The position numbers were made by a program, and so were the translations under genes. Below are positions 25,718 to 33,087 of a DNA stretch of 33,146 bases, piece after piece. The stretch's first letter is position 1. Each line of letters opens with the position of its first letter. The notes beneath the pieces were generated by a model. The model saw only the letters and a program-made list of their open reading frames with translations, did not search any database and had not been told where the DNA came from. Origin of the DNA: an uncultured Alphaproteobacteria bacterium (GTDB taxonomy: Bacteria > Pseudomonadota > Alphaproteobacteria > RF32 > CAG-239); contig CALXRR010000016.1 in NCBI GenBank assembly GCA_944390905.1, forward strand, positions 1 to 33,146, in the 5' to 3' direction.

Positions 25718-25842
25718 AAAATTGTGTATAATGGTCGATTTGGGCGTTGGCTGCAGGATGAAAGTGTCCTCACCTACTTCTTTGTAGGCTCCGGTACTTT
25801 CACCTTTGCCGCCTACAAATCGACTCATTCTCCACCGTTTTT
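25718..25842. repeat. Palindromic repeat, copy B3
   Basis: The middle arm GGTCGATTTG/CAAATCGACT is like copy A, the inner arm is GAAAGTG/ACTTTC, and the apical stem is CCTAC/GTAGG. It carries a TATAAT in its left arm and joins B2 through AC. Confidence 0.92.
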
Positions 25843-25844
25843 AC

Positions 25845-26010
25845 AGAGCTATCTCTAATACGGAAACTGCGGGTCGAAAGTGTCCTTACGTACCTTTTTA
25901 GCTCAGGAATCTAGGCTCGCGGTGGTCGCTGATGCTTCCTTGCTTGCCAAGATTTTCTGAGATGTTACAGATGAAAAAGCAACGTCGGTTGCTTTTTCCC
26001 TTAGCCATTA
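25845..26010. repeat. Palindromic repeat, copy B4, degenerate, carrying the 110-bp module
   Basis: The left half (from AATACGGA through CGAAAGTG to the apical CGTACCTTTTT) is followed by the 110-bp module at 25900-26009. The right half is missing or decayed; only a few bases resembling the expected AACCTCAT remain. With B1-B3 it fills the 602-bp gap between acyP and the HTH gene. Confidence 0.8.
25900..26009. repeat. 110-bp guest module, copy 1
   Basis: This block occurs again at 30644-30753 with the same length and about six differences. It contains CTCAGGAATCT (25902-25912) able to pair with AGATTTTCTGAG, and a terminator-like 11-bp hairpin GAAAAAGCAAC/GTTGCTTTTTC (25973-25998). A short TTAGC direct repeat lies at both ends. 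Confidence 0.85.
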
Positions 26011-26056
26011 TTAACCTCATATATCGAAATTTTTTGGTTGCTGATATTGAGGTTAA
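26011..26056. repeat. Inverted repeat between the array and the HTH gene
   Basis: TTAACCTCATATATC pairs imperfectly with GATATTGAGGTTAA across about 18 nt, ending 9 bp from the HTH stop codon. It may act as its transcript end, but there is no T-run. Confidence 0.5.
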
Positions 26057-26064
26057 ATGAAGTT

Positions 26065-26310
26065 TTAGCGTCTTATGTGTTGGGTGATTTTGATTTCTAT
26101 GTCACAGTCAATCGCATGCAGGTAGTTGTATAAGATATCCAGTGGGAGGTTTTTTATCTCATTGCCGTATTCAATCTTAAAGATTTTGGTGGGGGACAAG
26201 CCGGAAATGTTGGAGGCGATTTGCTCGTAGCAAAGACCAGAGGATATGCGGCAAGCTATAATGCGTTGGCGAAGTTCTTTATAAAAAGTTTTACTGCTGT
26301 TATTTTTCAT
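26065..26310 (-). CDS. Small Xre-like helix-turn-helix protein
   Basis: This 81-residue protein is read from ATG 26310, with AAGGAGC 10 nt upstream; the frame extends to 26379 but the extra residues would come from the terminator region. Residues about 10-65 match a lambda-repressor-like HTH: ELRQRIIACRISSGLCYEQIASNISG, then IFKIEYGNEIKNLPLDILYNYLHAI. It is too short to have a separate sensor domain. A terminator hairpin lies just before its ribosome site, so expression may need readthrough of the RNA at 26338-26494. It could regulate itself or its AT-rich neighbour. Confidence 0.72.
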   Translation of the reverse strand: MKNNSSKTFYKELRQRIIACRISSGLCYEQIASNISGLSPTKIFKIEYGNEIKNLPLDILYNYLHAIDCDIEIKITQHIRR

Positions 26311-26337
26311 GATTTTATGCTCCTTGTTTTTTGATAT

Positions 26338-26370
26338 AAAAAAACCGTCCATGCAGGTTAAACAGGACGG
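26338..26370 (-). terminator. Terminator just upstream of the HTH gene
   Basis: CCGTCC (26345-26350) pairs with GGACGG (26365-26370); seven T follow on the minus strand. Confidence 0.8.
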
Positions 26371-26494
26371 GGAGCTCAAAAACCGCTAACAGACGGTCGC
26401 CGTTATTCAATATATTACCGGCACTCCCCGAATGGGGAGAGTTTATACTGTTAGAGGTGTTTTTGAGACACCGCGGCCGGTCCTTCCGACTGCA
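26338..26494 (-). ncRNA. Candidate structured RNA or attenuated leader of the HTH gene
   Basis: On the minus strand, CTCAAAAACACCTCTAACAG (26467-26448) pairs with CTGTTAGCGGTTTTTGAG (26392-26375) with one small internal bulge. Inside are a CTCCCC/GGGGAG hairpin (26424-26439) and a GCCG...CGGC hairpin. The RNA ends at a rho-independent hairpin CCGTCC/GGACGG plus seven T (26370-26338). I cannot match it to a known family. It may be a free-standing small RNA of about 157 nt, or a leader with an attenuator for the HTH gene, whose ribosome site begins about 14 nt after the T-run. Confidence 0.62.
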
Positions 26495-26499
26495 AGGTT

Positions 26500-26529
26500 A
26501 AGTTATCACCATATGACAAGTTTTGGCAA
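26500..26529 (-). promoter_or_regulatory. Candidate promoter for the minus-strand structured RNA
   Basis: TTGCCA (26529-26524) and TAACTT (26505-26500) are spaced by 18 bp. GATAAC two bases upstream gives a 16-bp alternative. Confidence 0.4.
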
Positions 26530-26552
26530 GTCTTTTTTGCTTTTAAAAAGCC

Positions 26553-26578
26553 AAAACCGAGGTAATGGCCTCGGTTTT
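26553..26578. terminator. Terminator at the end of the Cys-rich gene
   Basis: A perfect AAAACCGAGG/CCTCGGTTTT stem lies 3 bp past the stop codon. It has T-runs on both strands. Confidence 0.9.
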
Positions 26579-26580
26579 TT

Positions 26581-27177
26581 TTAGTTAAGACTCAGAACAT
26601 TCTTTAACAGGTCTGAGTTTTCGTAGATTAGCCCCTGAAAACGCTCTTCTTTTAAGATGTGAGTATTCAGGAGCAAAATGCTCTCGAATAACAGGCGAAG
26701 CGAACTCTCTTCCCGTCGGATGCGCTCGGTATCCATTGTGACGGAGTAGAGGTATTCAAGGATTAATTCCTCATTGTCGCCTTGTTCTTCCAATTCTATT
26801 ATTTGTAGTTGGGTGTTGTTATAATTTTTTAATTCCCAATCTACATATACCTGCACGGACGGGTTGAGGTCAACTCCATTATCAAGCATATAATGCAGGT
26901 GAAAGATAGAAAACTCCTTCCATTCTTGACGGAGAGGGGTTTCGGCACATAATTGTTCCAGTTGTTTAAAAACACGGTTGGAACAATCACTACAATCTGT
27001 GTTGCTGCAACTGCAGCAGGCTGCGAACATTTTGAAGATGTTATTTGAAAACAGCAGGTCTAATAAAATCTTGGCTATTTTCAAATTATCAGTTTTTTGT
27101 TCGTAGCAAGAAACTTCTTCCTCCTCCGGTATTATTGTTGAGATAATATCGCAGAGACAGTCTCTAATTTGCTTCAT
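26581..27177 (-). CDS. Unknown helical protein with a cysteine cluster
   Basis: This 198-residue protein is read from ATG 27177 (MKQIRDCLCD). The frame opens at a TTG at 27237, but that TTG is part of a TTGACA promoter box, so the longer form is unlikely. Cysteines cluster at about residues 53-66 (ACCSCSNTDCSDC), possibly a metal site. The rest is acidic and predicted helical, with a C-terminal Leu-rich stretch (ESSLRLLFESILLLNTHIL). I recognise no family. There is no signal peptide. It is more AT-rich than the housekeeping genes around it and lies beside the small HTH gene, which could mark an acquired pair. Confidence 0.62.
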   Translation of the reverse strand: MKQIRDCLCDIISTIIPEEEEVSCYEQKTDNLKIAKILLDLLFSNNIFKMFAACCSCSNTDCSDCSNRVFKQLEQLCAETPLRQEWKEFSIFHLHYMLDNGVDLNPSVQVYVDWELKNYNNTQLQIIELEEQGDNEELILEYLYSVTMDTERIRREESSLRLLFESILLLNTHILKEERFQGLIYENSDLLKNVLSLN

Positions 27178-27208
27178 AATATCTAAAATTATAGTTTTCC
27201 AGTAAGGT

Positions 27209-27237
27209 AATTTACTATAATGGACAAAATTTGTCAA
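27209..27237 (-). promoter_or_regulatory. Sigma-70-type promoter for the Cys-rich gene
   Basis: A perfect TTGACA (27237-27232) and TAAATT (27214-27209) are spaced by 17 bp. A start near 27202 precedes the ATG at 27177. Confidence 0.6.
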
Positions 27238-27275
27238 GCAAAAAAATTAACATTTGTTTGAAAAATTGCAAGAAT

Positions 27276-27304
27276 AAAGGCTTGAGTATGGACTCAAGCC
27301 TTTT
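27276..27304 (-). terminator. Terminator of the DUF3108-U32 operon
   Basis: AAAGGCTTGAGT (27276-27287) pairs with ACTCAAGCCTTT (27292-27303) across 4 nt. The minus-strand tail is TTTATTCTTG. Confidence 0.85.
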
Positions 27305-27307
27305 GGT

Positions 27308-28702
27308 TTATTTGATTAAGGTTTTGAACTCTTGCTGCTTGCGGTGGAGCATTTCCCCATTGGTGCCTGACAATGGTTGAAACTTGCGGGCAATGGTGTA
27401 TTGCGGCAGAAGGCGTTTGACCTCGTTGATATCTTGGCTCCAGACCGTGGGACGGAGGCGGATTTTTTTGCCTTGTCCGGCTGAGACTTTGGCCGTGATT
27501 TCGCCGCTGTCGGCGTCTTCAAACTCGGTGAGGCTCAGCCGCAGGTTGTTGAGGCTGTGGGGCTGCAAAAACTCTATACTTTCGCCGCTGTCAATGTAGT
27601 TGCGGATTTCAAAAATGGCGTCATCTCCCTGCCATTCAACGATTGAACCGGCAAAGAGCCAATCCCCGAGGGTGCGGGTGTATTCATAATTTTGGCTGAT
27701 GTTGGTCAGCTTGCCATCGTGAAAACCAAGGCAGTAGCCGCGGTTTTGCAGGGTGTCAAGCTCGGGCATATAGCGCGTATAGTCCCAAGTGTCGGGCGAA
27801 GAATACCAGTCATCAATGGCTTGGCGATAAGTGCGGGCAACAATGCCGGCGTAGTATTCGGTCTTGTTGCGGCCCTCAACTTTGAGCGAATCCATCCCAA
27901 TACCGAGCAAATCCGGCAGCCTTGGCAAAAGGCACATATCTTTGGAGTTGAGCATATAGCCGCCGTGCTCGTCTTCCATAACCTCATAATATTCTCCGGG
28001 GCGGAACTCCTCCTCAAGCAAAAACTCAAACGAATCTTTGTTGTGTTCATCAATAGTGAGCTCTTTGATGCTGCCGTCTTTGAGCCTAAGGTGCAGCTTG
28101 TAGTGCCAGCGGCAGCAGTGGGCGCATTTGCCCTGATTGGCGCTGCGGTCGGCCAGATAATTGGATATCAGGCAGCGGCCGGAATAAGACATACACATAG
28201 CCCCATGCATAAAGCATTCAAGCAAAATGTCAGGGCATTGCTCGCGAATCTCCTTCATTTCGGCAAAGGTGACCTCGCGCCCAAGGACGCAGAGCTTAGC
28301 CCCTTGCTGCTGCCAAAACTTGACAGCCTGAGCCGAGCAGATGTTGGCCTGTGTGGAAACAAACAGGTTGAGCTCGGGGGCGTGCTCCTTAACAAACATA
28401 AAAACTCCGGGGTCGGCAATCAAAACTCCGTCCGGCTTGAGCTGGCGCAGGGTTTCAACAAAAGTGGGGAGCTTGGCAACATCACGATTGTGCATAAACA
28501 GATTGAGTGTCAAATAAATCTTTTTGCCGTGGCGGTGCACAAACTCGATGCCTTCACGGAGTTCTTCCATACTGAATTTGGATTGAGCACGGAGGCACAT
28601 ATCAGGTGTGCCGGCATAGACAGCATCTGCACCGTACAAAATTGCGGTCTTGAGCTTGACTAATGAGCCTGCCGGCAATAAAAGTTCAGCTTTATCTAAC
28701 AT
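27308..28702 (-). CDS. trhP: Peptidase U32 family protein, TrhP-like tRNA hydroxylation factor
   Basis: This is a 464-residue protein. Despite the family name, U32 proteins of this length (YegQ/TrhP, RlhA) are linked to RNA hydroxylation: TrhP to 5-hydroxyuridine at tRNA position 34 and RlhA to 23S C2501. The U32 signature is at residues 163-181 (CFMHGAMC, then SGRCLIS). C170, C177, C193 and C257 match the spacing of the [4Fe-4S] ligands known in the related UbiU. The N-terminal LLLPAGSLVKLKTAILYGADAVYAG barrel opening is clear. Length favours TrhP over the longer RlhA. Its ribosome site AAGGAA is within the last codons of the DUF3108 gene. Confidence 0.85.
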   Translation of the reverse strand: MLDKAELLLPAGSLVKLKTAILYGADAVYAGTPDMCLRAQSKFSMEELREGIEFVHRHGKKIYLTLNLFMHNRDVAKLPTFVETLRQLKPDGVLIADPGVFMFVKEHAPELNLFVSTQANICSAQAVKFWQQQGAKLCVLGREVTFAEMKEIREQCPDILLECFMHGAMCMSYSGRCLISNYLADRSANQGKCAHCCRWHYKLHLRLKDGSIKELTIDEHNKDSFEFLLEEEFRPGEYYEVMEDEHGGYMLNSKDMCLLPRLPDLLGIGMDSLKVEGRNKTEYYAGIVARTYRQAIDDWYSSPDTWDYTRYMPELDTLQNRGYCLGFHDGKLTNISQNYEYTRTLGDWLFAGSIVEWQGDDAIFEIRNYIDSGESIEFLQPHSLNNLRLSLTEFEDADSGEITAKVSAGQGKKIRLRPTVWSQDINEVKRLLPQYTIARKFQPLSGTNGEMLHRKQQEFKTLIK

Positions 28703-28705
28703 AAT

Positions 28706-29479
28706 TTATTCCTTAACGGTAATGTTTTGGGCATAGACATTGAGTTCGCCCAAAGGTGTGGAGTCAATATGAATCCGGCTGATGAACGGCAGTTTGCTCT
28801 GCTCATCTTCCAGAATCCAAAAATATATCGGCCTATCAGAGGTGATTTGCCATAAAAGGTCGTCGCCGGTGTTGTCGAGCTTGTCAATATAGAGCGAGCA
28901 TTTGTGCGCTGTGCCGCTGAACGGAGAATACTCGTTGGCGTTGATGGCTTCATCGCCTTCGTCCTTAAAAATCACCGCAAAGCGGCGCTTGCCGTCAAAA
29001 ACCTCCATACGAGAATCGCAAAAACGAACCTCTTTGTATTGTTTGGCCATCTCGGCAAAGACGGTTTGCAAATCAGTGGTGCCGTCGTTTTTGGGGTCTT
29101 GGGTGATTTCAACCTTTTTGCTCTTATCGTTCTTGCTGCTGAGGCGGTAGACGGGGACACCTTCATCATTATAAATCAACTCTTTGGTGCGGCGGTTGGT
29201 GCGGGTTTGAGAGGCATATTTGTAAACCTCGGTTTGCAGCTCGCCGTCGGGGTTGATTTTGCCGGAAGTCAGGTAATGGGCGCTGAAGGGATAAACAACG
29301 TCAAAAAAGCCATTGGTTTGGACTACCGACTGAGCCTGATAATGCTCCTTATCCAGCGTATATTCAAAGCTGGTGCGGCTGGCGTCAAACGGGCCTATGT
29401 GCACGATAAAGTCGTGCTTGATGCCCGAGGCTTGTGCAGTGTTGCACAAAAACAGCAAAAAAAGTATCTTTTTAAACAT
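28706..29479 (-). CDS. DUF3108 periplasmic protein
   Basis: This 257-residue protein has a signal peptide (MFKKILFLLFLCNTAQAS). The mature part has the DUF3108 pattern: IGPFDASRTSFEYTLDKEHYQAQSV, then FFDVVYPFSAHYLTSGKI and a C-terminal RIHIDSTPLGELNVYAQNITV. The domain is thought to be a beta-barrel-like fold; its function is unknown. It lies 3 bp from the U32 start and overlaps its ribosome site, so the two are translationally coupled, although no joint function is known to me. Confidence 0.85.
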   Translation of the reverse strand: MFKKILFLLFLCNTAQASGIKHDFIVHIGPFDASRTSFEYTLDKEHYQAQSVVQTNGFFDVVYPFSAHYLTSGKINPDGELQTEVYKYASQTRTNRRTKELIYNDEGVPVYRLSSKNDKSKKVEITQDPKNDGTTDLQTVFAEMAKQYKEVRFCDSRMEVFDGKRRFAVIFKDEGDEAINANEYSPFSGTAHKCSLYIDKLDNTGDDLLWQITSDRPIYFWILEDEQSKLPFISRIHIDSTPLGELNVYAQNITVKE

Positions 29480-29561
29480 GGCTCTTAGTCTTTCTTTAAA
29501 TCTTTTGCGAGCATACTACCATAAATTTTTTTAATTTAAAGGGTTAATTAAAGGGTTAAAA

Positions 29562-30476
29562 ATGGTAAAAAAAGTTTTGATTTTGAAAGGCGGGCTTTCT
29601 GCCGAAAGAGAGGTTAGCTTGGTGAGCGCTGAGGGCGTGGAACAAGCTTTGCGCAAACTGGGATATGAAGTTATGGCTCATGACTGGAGAACCCCTGATG
29701 CTTTGTTGAAAGTAATTAAGGAGTTTAAGCCCGATGTGGTGTTTAATGCTTTGCACGGCAATTGGGGCGAAGACGGCGAGATTCAGGGATTTTTAGATGT
29801 GTTGCAAATCCCTTATACGCACTCGGGCTTGCGGGCGTCGTTGCTCGGAATGGACAAGAGCCTGACCAAAATCATTGCTGAGCAAAACGGCGTGCCGGTG
29901 GCTCAAGGGGAGAAAATGACCTTTGCACAGTTTAAGGCTAAAGGGACTAAGCTTGACTTTCCCTATGTGATGAAACCGGCGGCAGACGGCTCCAGCGTGG
30001 GGGTCTTTATTATCCATAACCAAGCCGATTTAGCGCAAGTCAACTATGATGACGAGCGGGAGATTTTGATTGAAAAATATATTGCCGGACAAGAGCTGAC
30101 CGTGGCAGTACTGGACGGCAAAGCTTTGGCCGTGACCGAGTTGTGTGCATCTAACGAGTTTTATGATTATCAAGCCAAATATACCGCCGGTATGACCGTA
30201 CACAAGTTGCCGGCAGATATTCCTTCTGAAGTTGCCAAGCAAGCCATGCACTATGCCGAAGTTATTCACCACGCTTTAGGCTGCAGGGCGGTATCACGTT
30301 CGGATTTTCGCTACAATCCTCAAGACGGGGTGGTCTTTTTGGAGGTTAATACGAATCCGGGGTTGACCCCGCTTTCTTTAGTCCCTGAGCAAGCGCGTTT
30401 TTGTGGTATAGGGTATGAGGGGGTGTGTGAGAAGTTGCTTGCATCTGCCTCCTTTCGGTGTATAATGGGCGATTAG
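29562..30476 (+). CDS. ddl: D-alanine--D-alanine ligase with a repeat-encoded C-terminal tail
   Basis: This 304-residue ATP-grasp enzyme makes the D-Ala-D-Ala dipeptide for peptidoglycan. Motifs are ILKGGLSAEREVSLVSA, the HGNWGEDGEIQGFLD loop, YTHSGLRASLLGMDKSLTK, PAADGSSVGV and the metal-binding FLEVNTNPGLTPLSLVPEQA. The ATG follows AAAGGGTTAAAA. Unusually, the final codons (FRCIMGD) and the TAG stop at 30474-30476 come from the left arm of palindromic repeat C1, which begins at 30452. The true family C-terminus seems to lie near CEKLLASA, so only a few foreign residues have been added. ddl stands outside any mur/fts cluster here. Confidence 0.96.
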   Translation: MVKKVLILKGGLSAEREVSLVSAEGVEQALRKLGYEVMAHDWRTPDALLKVIKEFKPDVVFNALHGNWGEDGEIQGFLDVLQIPYTHSGLRASLLGMDKSLTKIIAEQNGVPVAQGEKMTFAQFKAKGTKLDFPYVMKPAADGSSVGVFIIHNQADLAQVNYDDEREILIEKYIAGQELTVAVLDGKALAVTELCASNEFYDYQAKYTAGMTVHKLPADIPSEVAKQAMHYAEVIHHALGCRAVSRSDFRYNPQDGVVFLEVNTNPGLTPLSLVPEQARFCGIGYEGVCEKLLASASFRCIMGD

Positions 30477-30575
30477 GGCGTTGTCGGCGGCCTCGAAAAA
30501 TTCACGTACCTTTTTTGTACGTTAAAATTTTTCTCGTCCTTGACGCCTACTACTCGCCTCATTCTCCACCGAAAG
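30452..30575. repeat. Palindromic repeat, copy C1
   Basis: Outer arms CTTTCGGTG/CACCGAAAG are perfect, with inner CTCGAAAAATT/AAATTTTTCTCG and apical CGTAC/GTACG. The inner part is like copy A. The left arm is translated as the end of ddl. Confidence 0.93.
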
Positions 30576-30577
30576 GA

Positions 30578-30807
30578 CTTTCGGTGTATAATGGGCAACT
30601 AATACAGATTTGGCGAGGCAAAAGTGTCCTCACGTACCTTTTTAGCTCAGGAATCTAGGCTCGCTGTGGTCGCGGTTGCTCCCTTGCTTGCCAAGATTTT
30701 CTGAGATGTTACAGATGAAAAAGCAACGTAGGTTGCTTTTTCTCTTAGCCATTGCTGCGGTACTTTTGCTCTTAAATCTTATTATTTGCCTCATTCTCCA
30801 CCGAAAG
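30578..30807. repeat. Palindromic repeat, copy C2, carrying the 110-bp module
   Basis: Outer arms CTTTCGGTG/CACCGAAAG are perfect, and CAAAAGTG pairs with TACTTTTG. Where other copies have the apical loop and its distal GTACG arm, this copy has the module at 30644-30753, after which the right half resumes at GCTGCGGTAC. Both halves are kept, which shows where the module was inserted. Confidence 0.93.
30644..30753. repeat. 110-bp guest module, copy 2
   Basis: It is the same length as copy 1 (25900-26009), about 95% identical. The hairpin GAAAAAGCAAC/GTTGCTTTTTC (30717-30742) keeps its stem while one loop base differs (GTCG versus GTAG). Confidence 0.9.
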
Positions 30808-30809
30808 GA

Positions 30810-30880
30810 CTTTCGGGGTATAATGGGCAACTAATACAGAAACTGCGTGCTTTAGGTGTATAATGGGCAACTAATACAAA
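30810..30880. repeat. Two partial palindromic repeats (left ends), copies C3 and C4
   Basis: GTATAATGGGCAACTAATAC occurs at about 30817-30836 and again at 30858-30877, each without the rest of the palindrome. They complete the 415-bp ddl-miaA gap and end 11 bp before miaA. Confidence 0.85.
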
Positions 30881-30891
30881 AAAGTGTATAG

Positions 30892-31827
30892 ATGGATAAA
30901 ACTAATTTAGTAATTGTTATCGGCGGGCCTACCGCTTCCGGAAAATCGCAGCTCGCGATGGATGTGGCTTTATCCCTCGGCGGTGCCGTGGTTAATGCCG
31001 ATGCAATGCAGATGTATAAAAATACTCCGATTATTTCAGCTTGTCCGACGGCTGAGGACAAAGCTATGGTCGAACACTGCTTATATGAAGTTTGGGATGC
31101 TGCTCAAAATGGCTCGGTGGTGGAGTGGCTCGAGCTGGCTAATGCCGAAATCCGCCGCTTGTGGGCGGAAGGGAAAGTCCCCGTTGTGGTGGGCGGAACC
31201 GGAATGTATATTGACAATCTGATTAACGGGGTGACCCCAATCCCTGACACTTCAGCCGAGGTTAAGCGCAAAGTTCAGCAGATGTTGGCCGAGCAAGGAG
31301 TAAATGCTTTGCATAATTTGTTGGCCGAATTGGACCCGCTTACGGCTCAGCGACTCAGCCCTAACGATACAACCAGAGTTCGCCGTGCCTTGGAGGTGTT
31401 TTATGATACGGGGAAACCGTTAAGCGAGTGGCACCAAATCCCGATGATTAAAAAACTGCCGGAGGCTCGGTTTGAGGTTATCCGCATTATTCCTCATAAA
31501 GATGAACTTGATGAACGCTGCTTTATCCGCTTTGATAAAATGATGCAGCAAGGTGCTTTAGCCGAAGTTGAGGCTTTGGCCAAGCGCAACTTGAGCCCTA
31601 AACTGCCGGCAATGCGTGCGCTCGGCGTGCCGGAGCTGCTGGAATATGTGACTGGCAAAATATCTTTAGACGAGGCCGTGGCTTTGGGCAAACTCCATAC
31701 CCGACAATATGCCAAACGCCAACGTACTTGGTTTAATAATAAACTAAATCAGGGGCAGGTTTTGCCTTGCTGCTATAATAAAAATGATTTGGTAGTAAAA
31801 AATTTACTTAATTGTGTTAAAAAATAA
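30892..31827 (+). CDS. miaA: tRNA dimethylallyltransferase
   Basis: This 311-residue enzyme adds a dimethylallyl group to N6 of A37 in tRNAs reading UNN codons. The P-loop GPTASGKS is at residues 12-19, with the following VNADAMQMYKNTPIISACPT, VVGGTGMYIDNLI, and the LHTRQYAKRQRTWF C-terminal motif, all standard. The ATG at 30892 fits the family N-terminus, but no Shine-Dalgarno sequence is visible in the repeat-derived leader, whose nearest TATAAT (30859-30864) belongs to repeat C4. The repeat array may thus supply the promoter. An 84-bp gap with a weak promoter separates it from mreB. Confidence 0.96.
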   Translation: MDKTNLVIVIGGPTASGKSQLAMDVALSLGGAVVNADAMQMYKNTPIISACPTAEDKAMVEHCLYEVWDAAQNGSVVEWLELANAEIRRLWAEGKVPVVVGGTGMYIDNLINGVTPIPDTSAEVKRKVQQMLAEQGVNALHNLLAELDPLTAQRLSPNDTTRVRRALEVFYDTGKPLSEWHQIPMIKKLPEARFEVIRIIPHKDELDERCFIRFDKMMQQGALAEVEALAKRNLSPKLPAMRALGVPELLEYVTGKISLDEAVALGKLHTRQYAKRQRTWFNNKLNQGQVLPCCYNKNDLVVKNLLNCVKK

Positions 31828-31837
31828 TTATATGTGC

Positions 31838-31866
31838 TTGAACTGTAGGCAATATGGTTATACAAG
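31838..31866 (+). promoter_or_regulatory. Weak candidate promoter for mreB
   Basis: TTGAAC (31838-31843) and TACAAG (31861-31866) are spaced by 17 bp. The -10 match is poor. Confidence 0.3.
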
Positions 31867-31890
31867 TAAGTGAATTTGTAAAAAATTTAA

Positions 31891-32952
<1,062 letters not shown>

Positions 32953-32957
32953 AAATT

Positions 32958-33085
32958 AAAAACTGCGTATAACGGGTTATTAATACAGAAATTGCGGGTC
33001 GAAAGTGTCCTCACGTACCTCTTTTGTACGCTGCGGTACTTTCGCCCTTATTTCTTATTACTAACCTCATTCTCCGCAGTTTTTT
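32958..33085. repeat. Palindromic repeat, copy D1
   Basis: Outer arms are AAAAACTGCG/CGCAGTTTTT. The interior is almost the same as copy B2 (I see one or two differences in about 105 bases). Only the outer arms differ, and both changed together. Confidence 0.94.
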
Positions 33086-33087
33086 AC

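Noticed and set aside
25527..25858. Short overlapping open frames with repeated TVYNG-like and ESVLTYLF-like strings
   Set aside because: They lie wholly in the palindromic array and repeat because the DNA does. No start signals or codon bias support them, and the same kind of frame appears at 30458-30658.
25462..26010. Possible CRISPR array
   Set aside because: The units are palindromic and about 125 bp long, joined by 2-nt linkers, with no unique spacers of 30-40 bp and no cas genes.
26065..27177. Toxin-antitoxin pair (small HTH plus Cys-rich protein, or type III with the RNA)
   Set aside because: The two genes are separated by two terminators and an RNA, no toxin fold is recognisable, and the RNA lacks the tandem repeats of type III antitoxins.
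27692..28663. Long plus-strand frame of 323 residues opposite the U32 gene
   Set aside because: It lies opposite a well-conserved protein, has no recognisable domain or ribosome site, and looks like an antisense shadow.
30644..30700. tRNA-like TAGCTCAGG string at the start of the 110-bp module
   Set aside because: It resembles a D-arm, but there is no acceptor stem, anticodon arm or T-arm at tRNA spacing.
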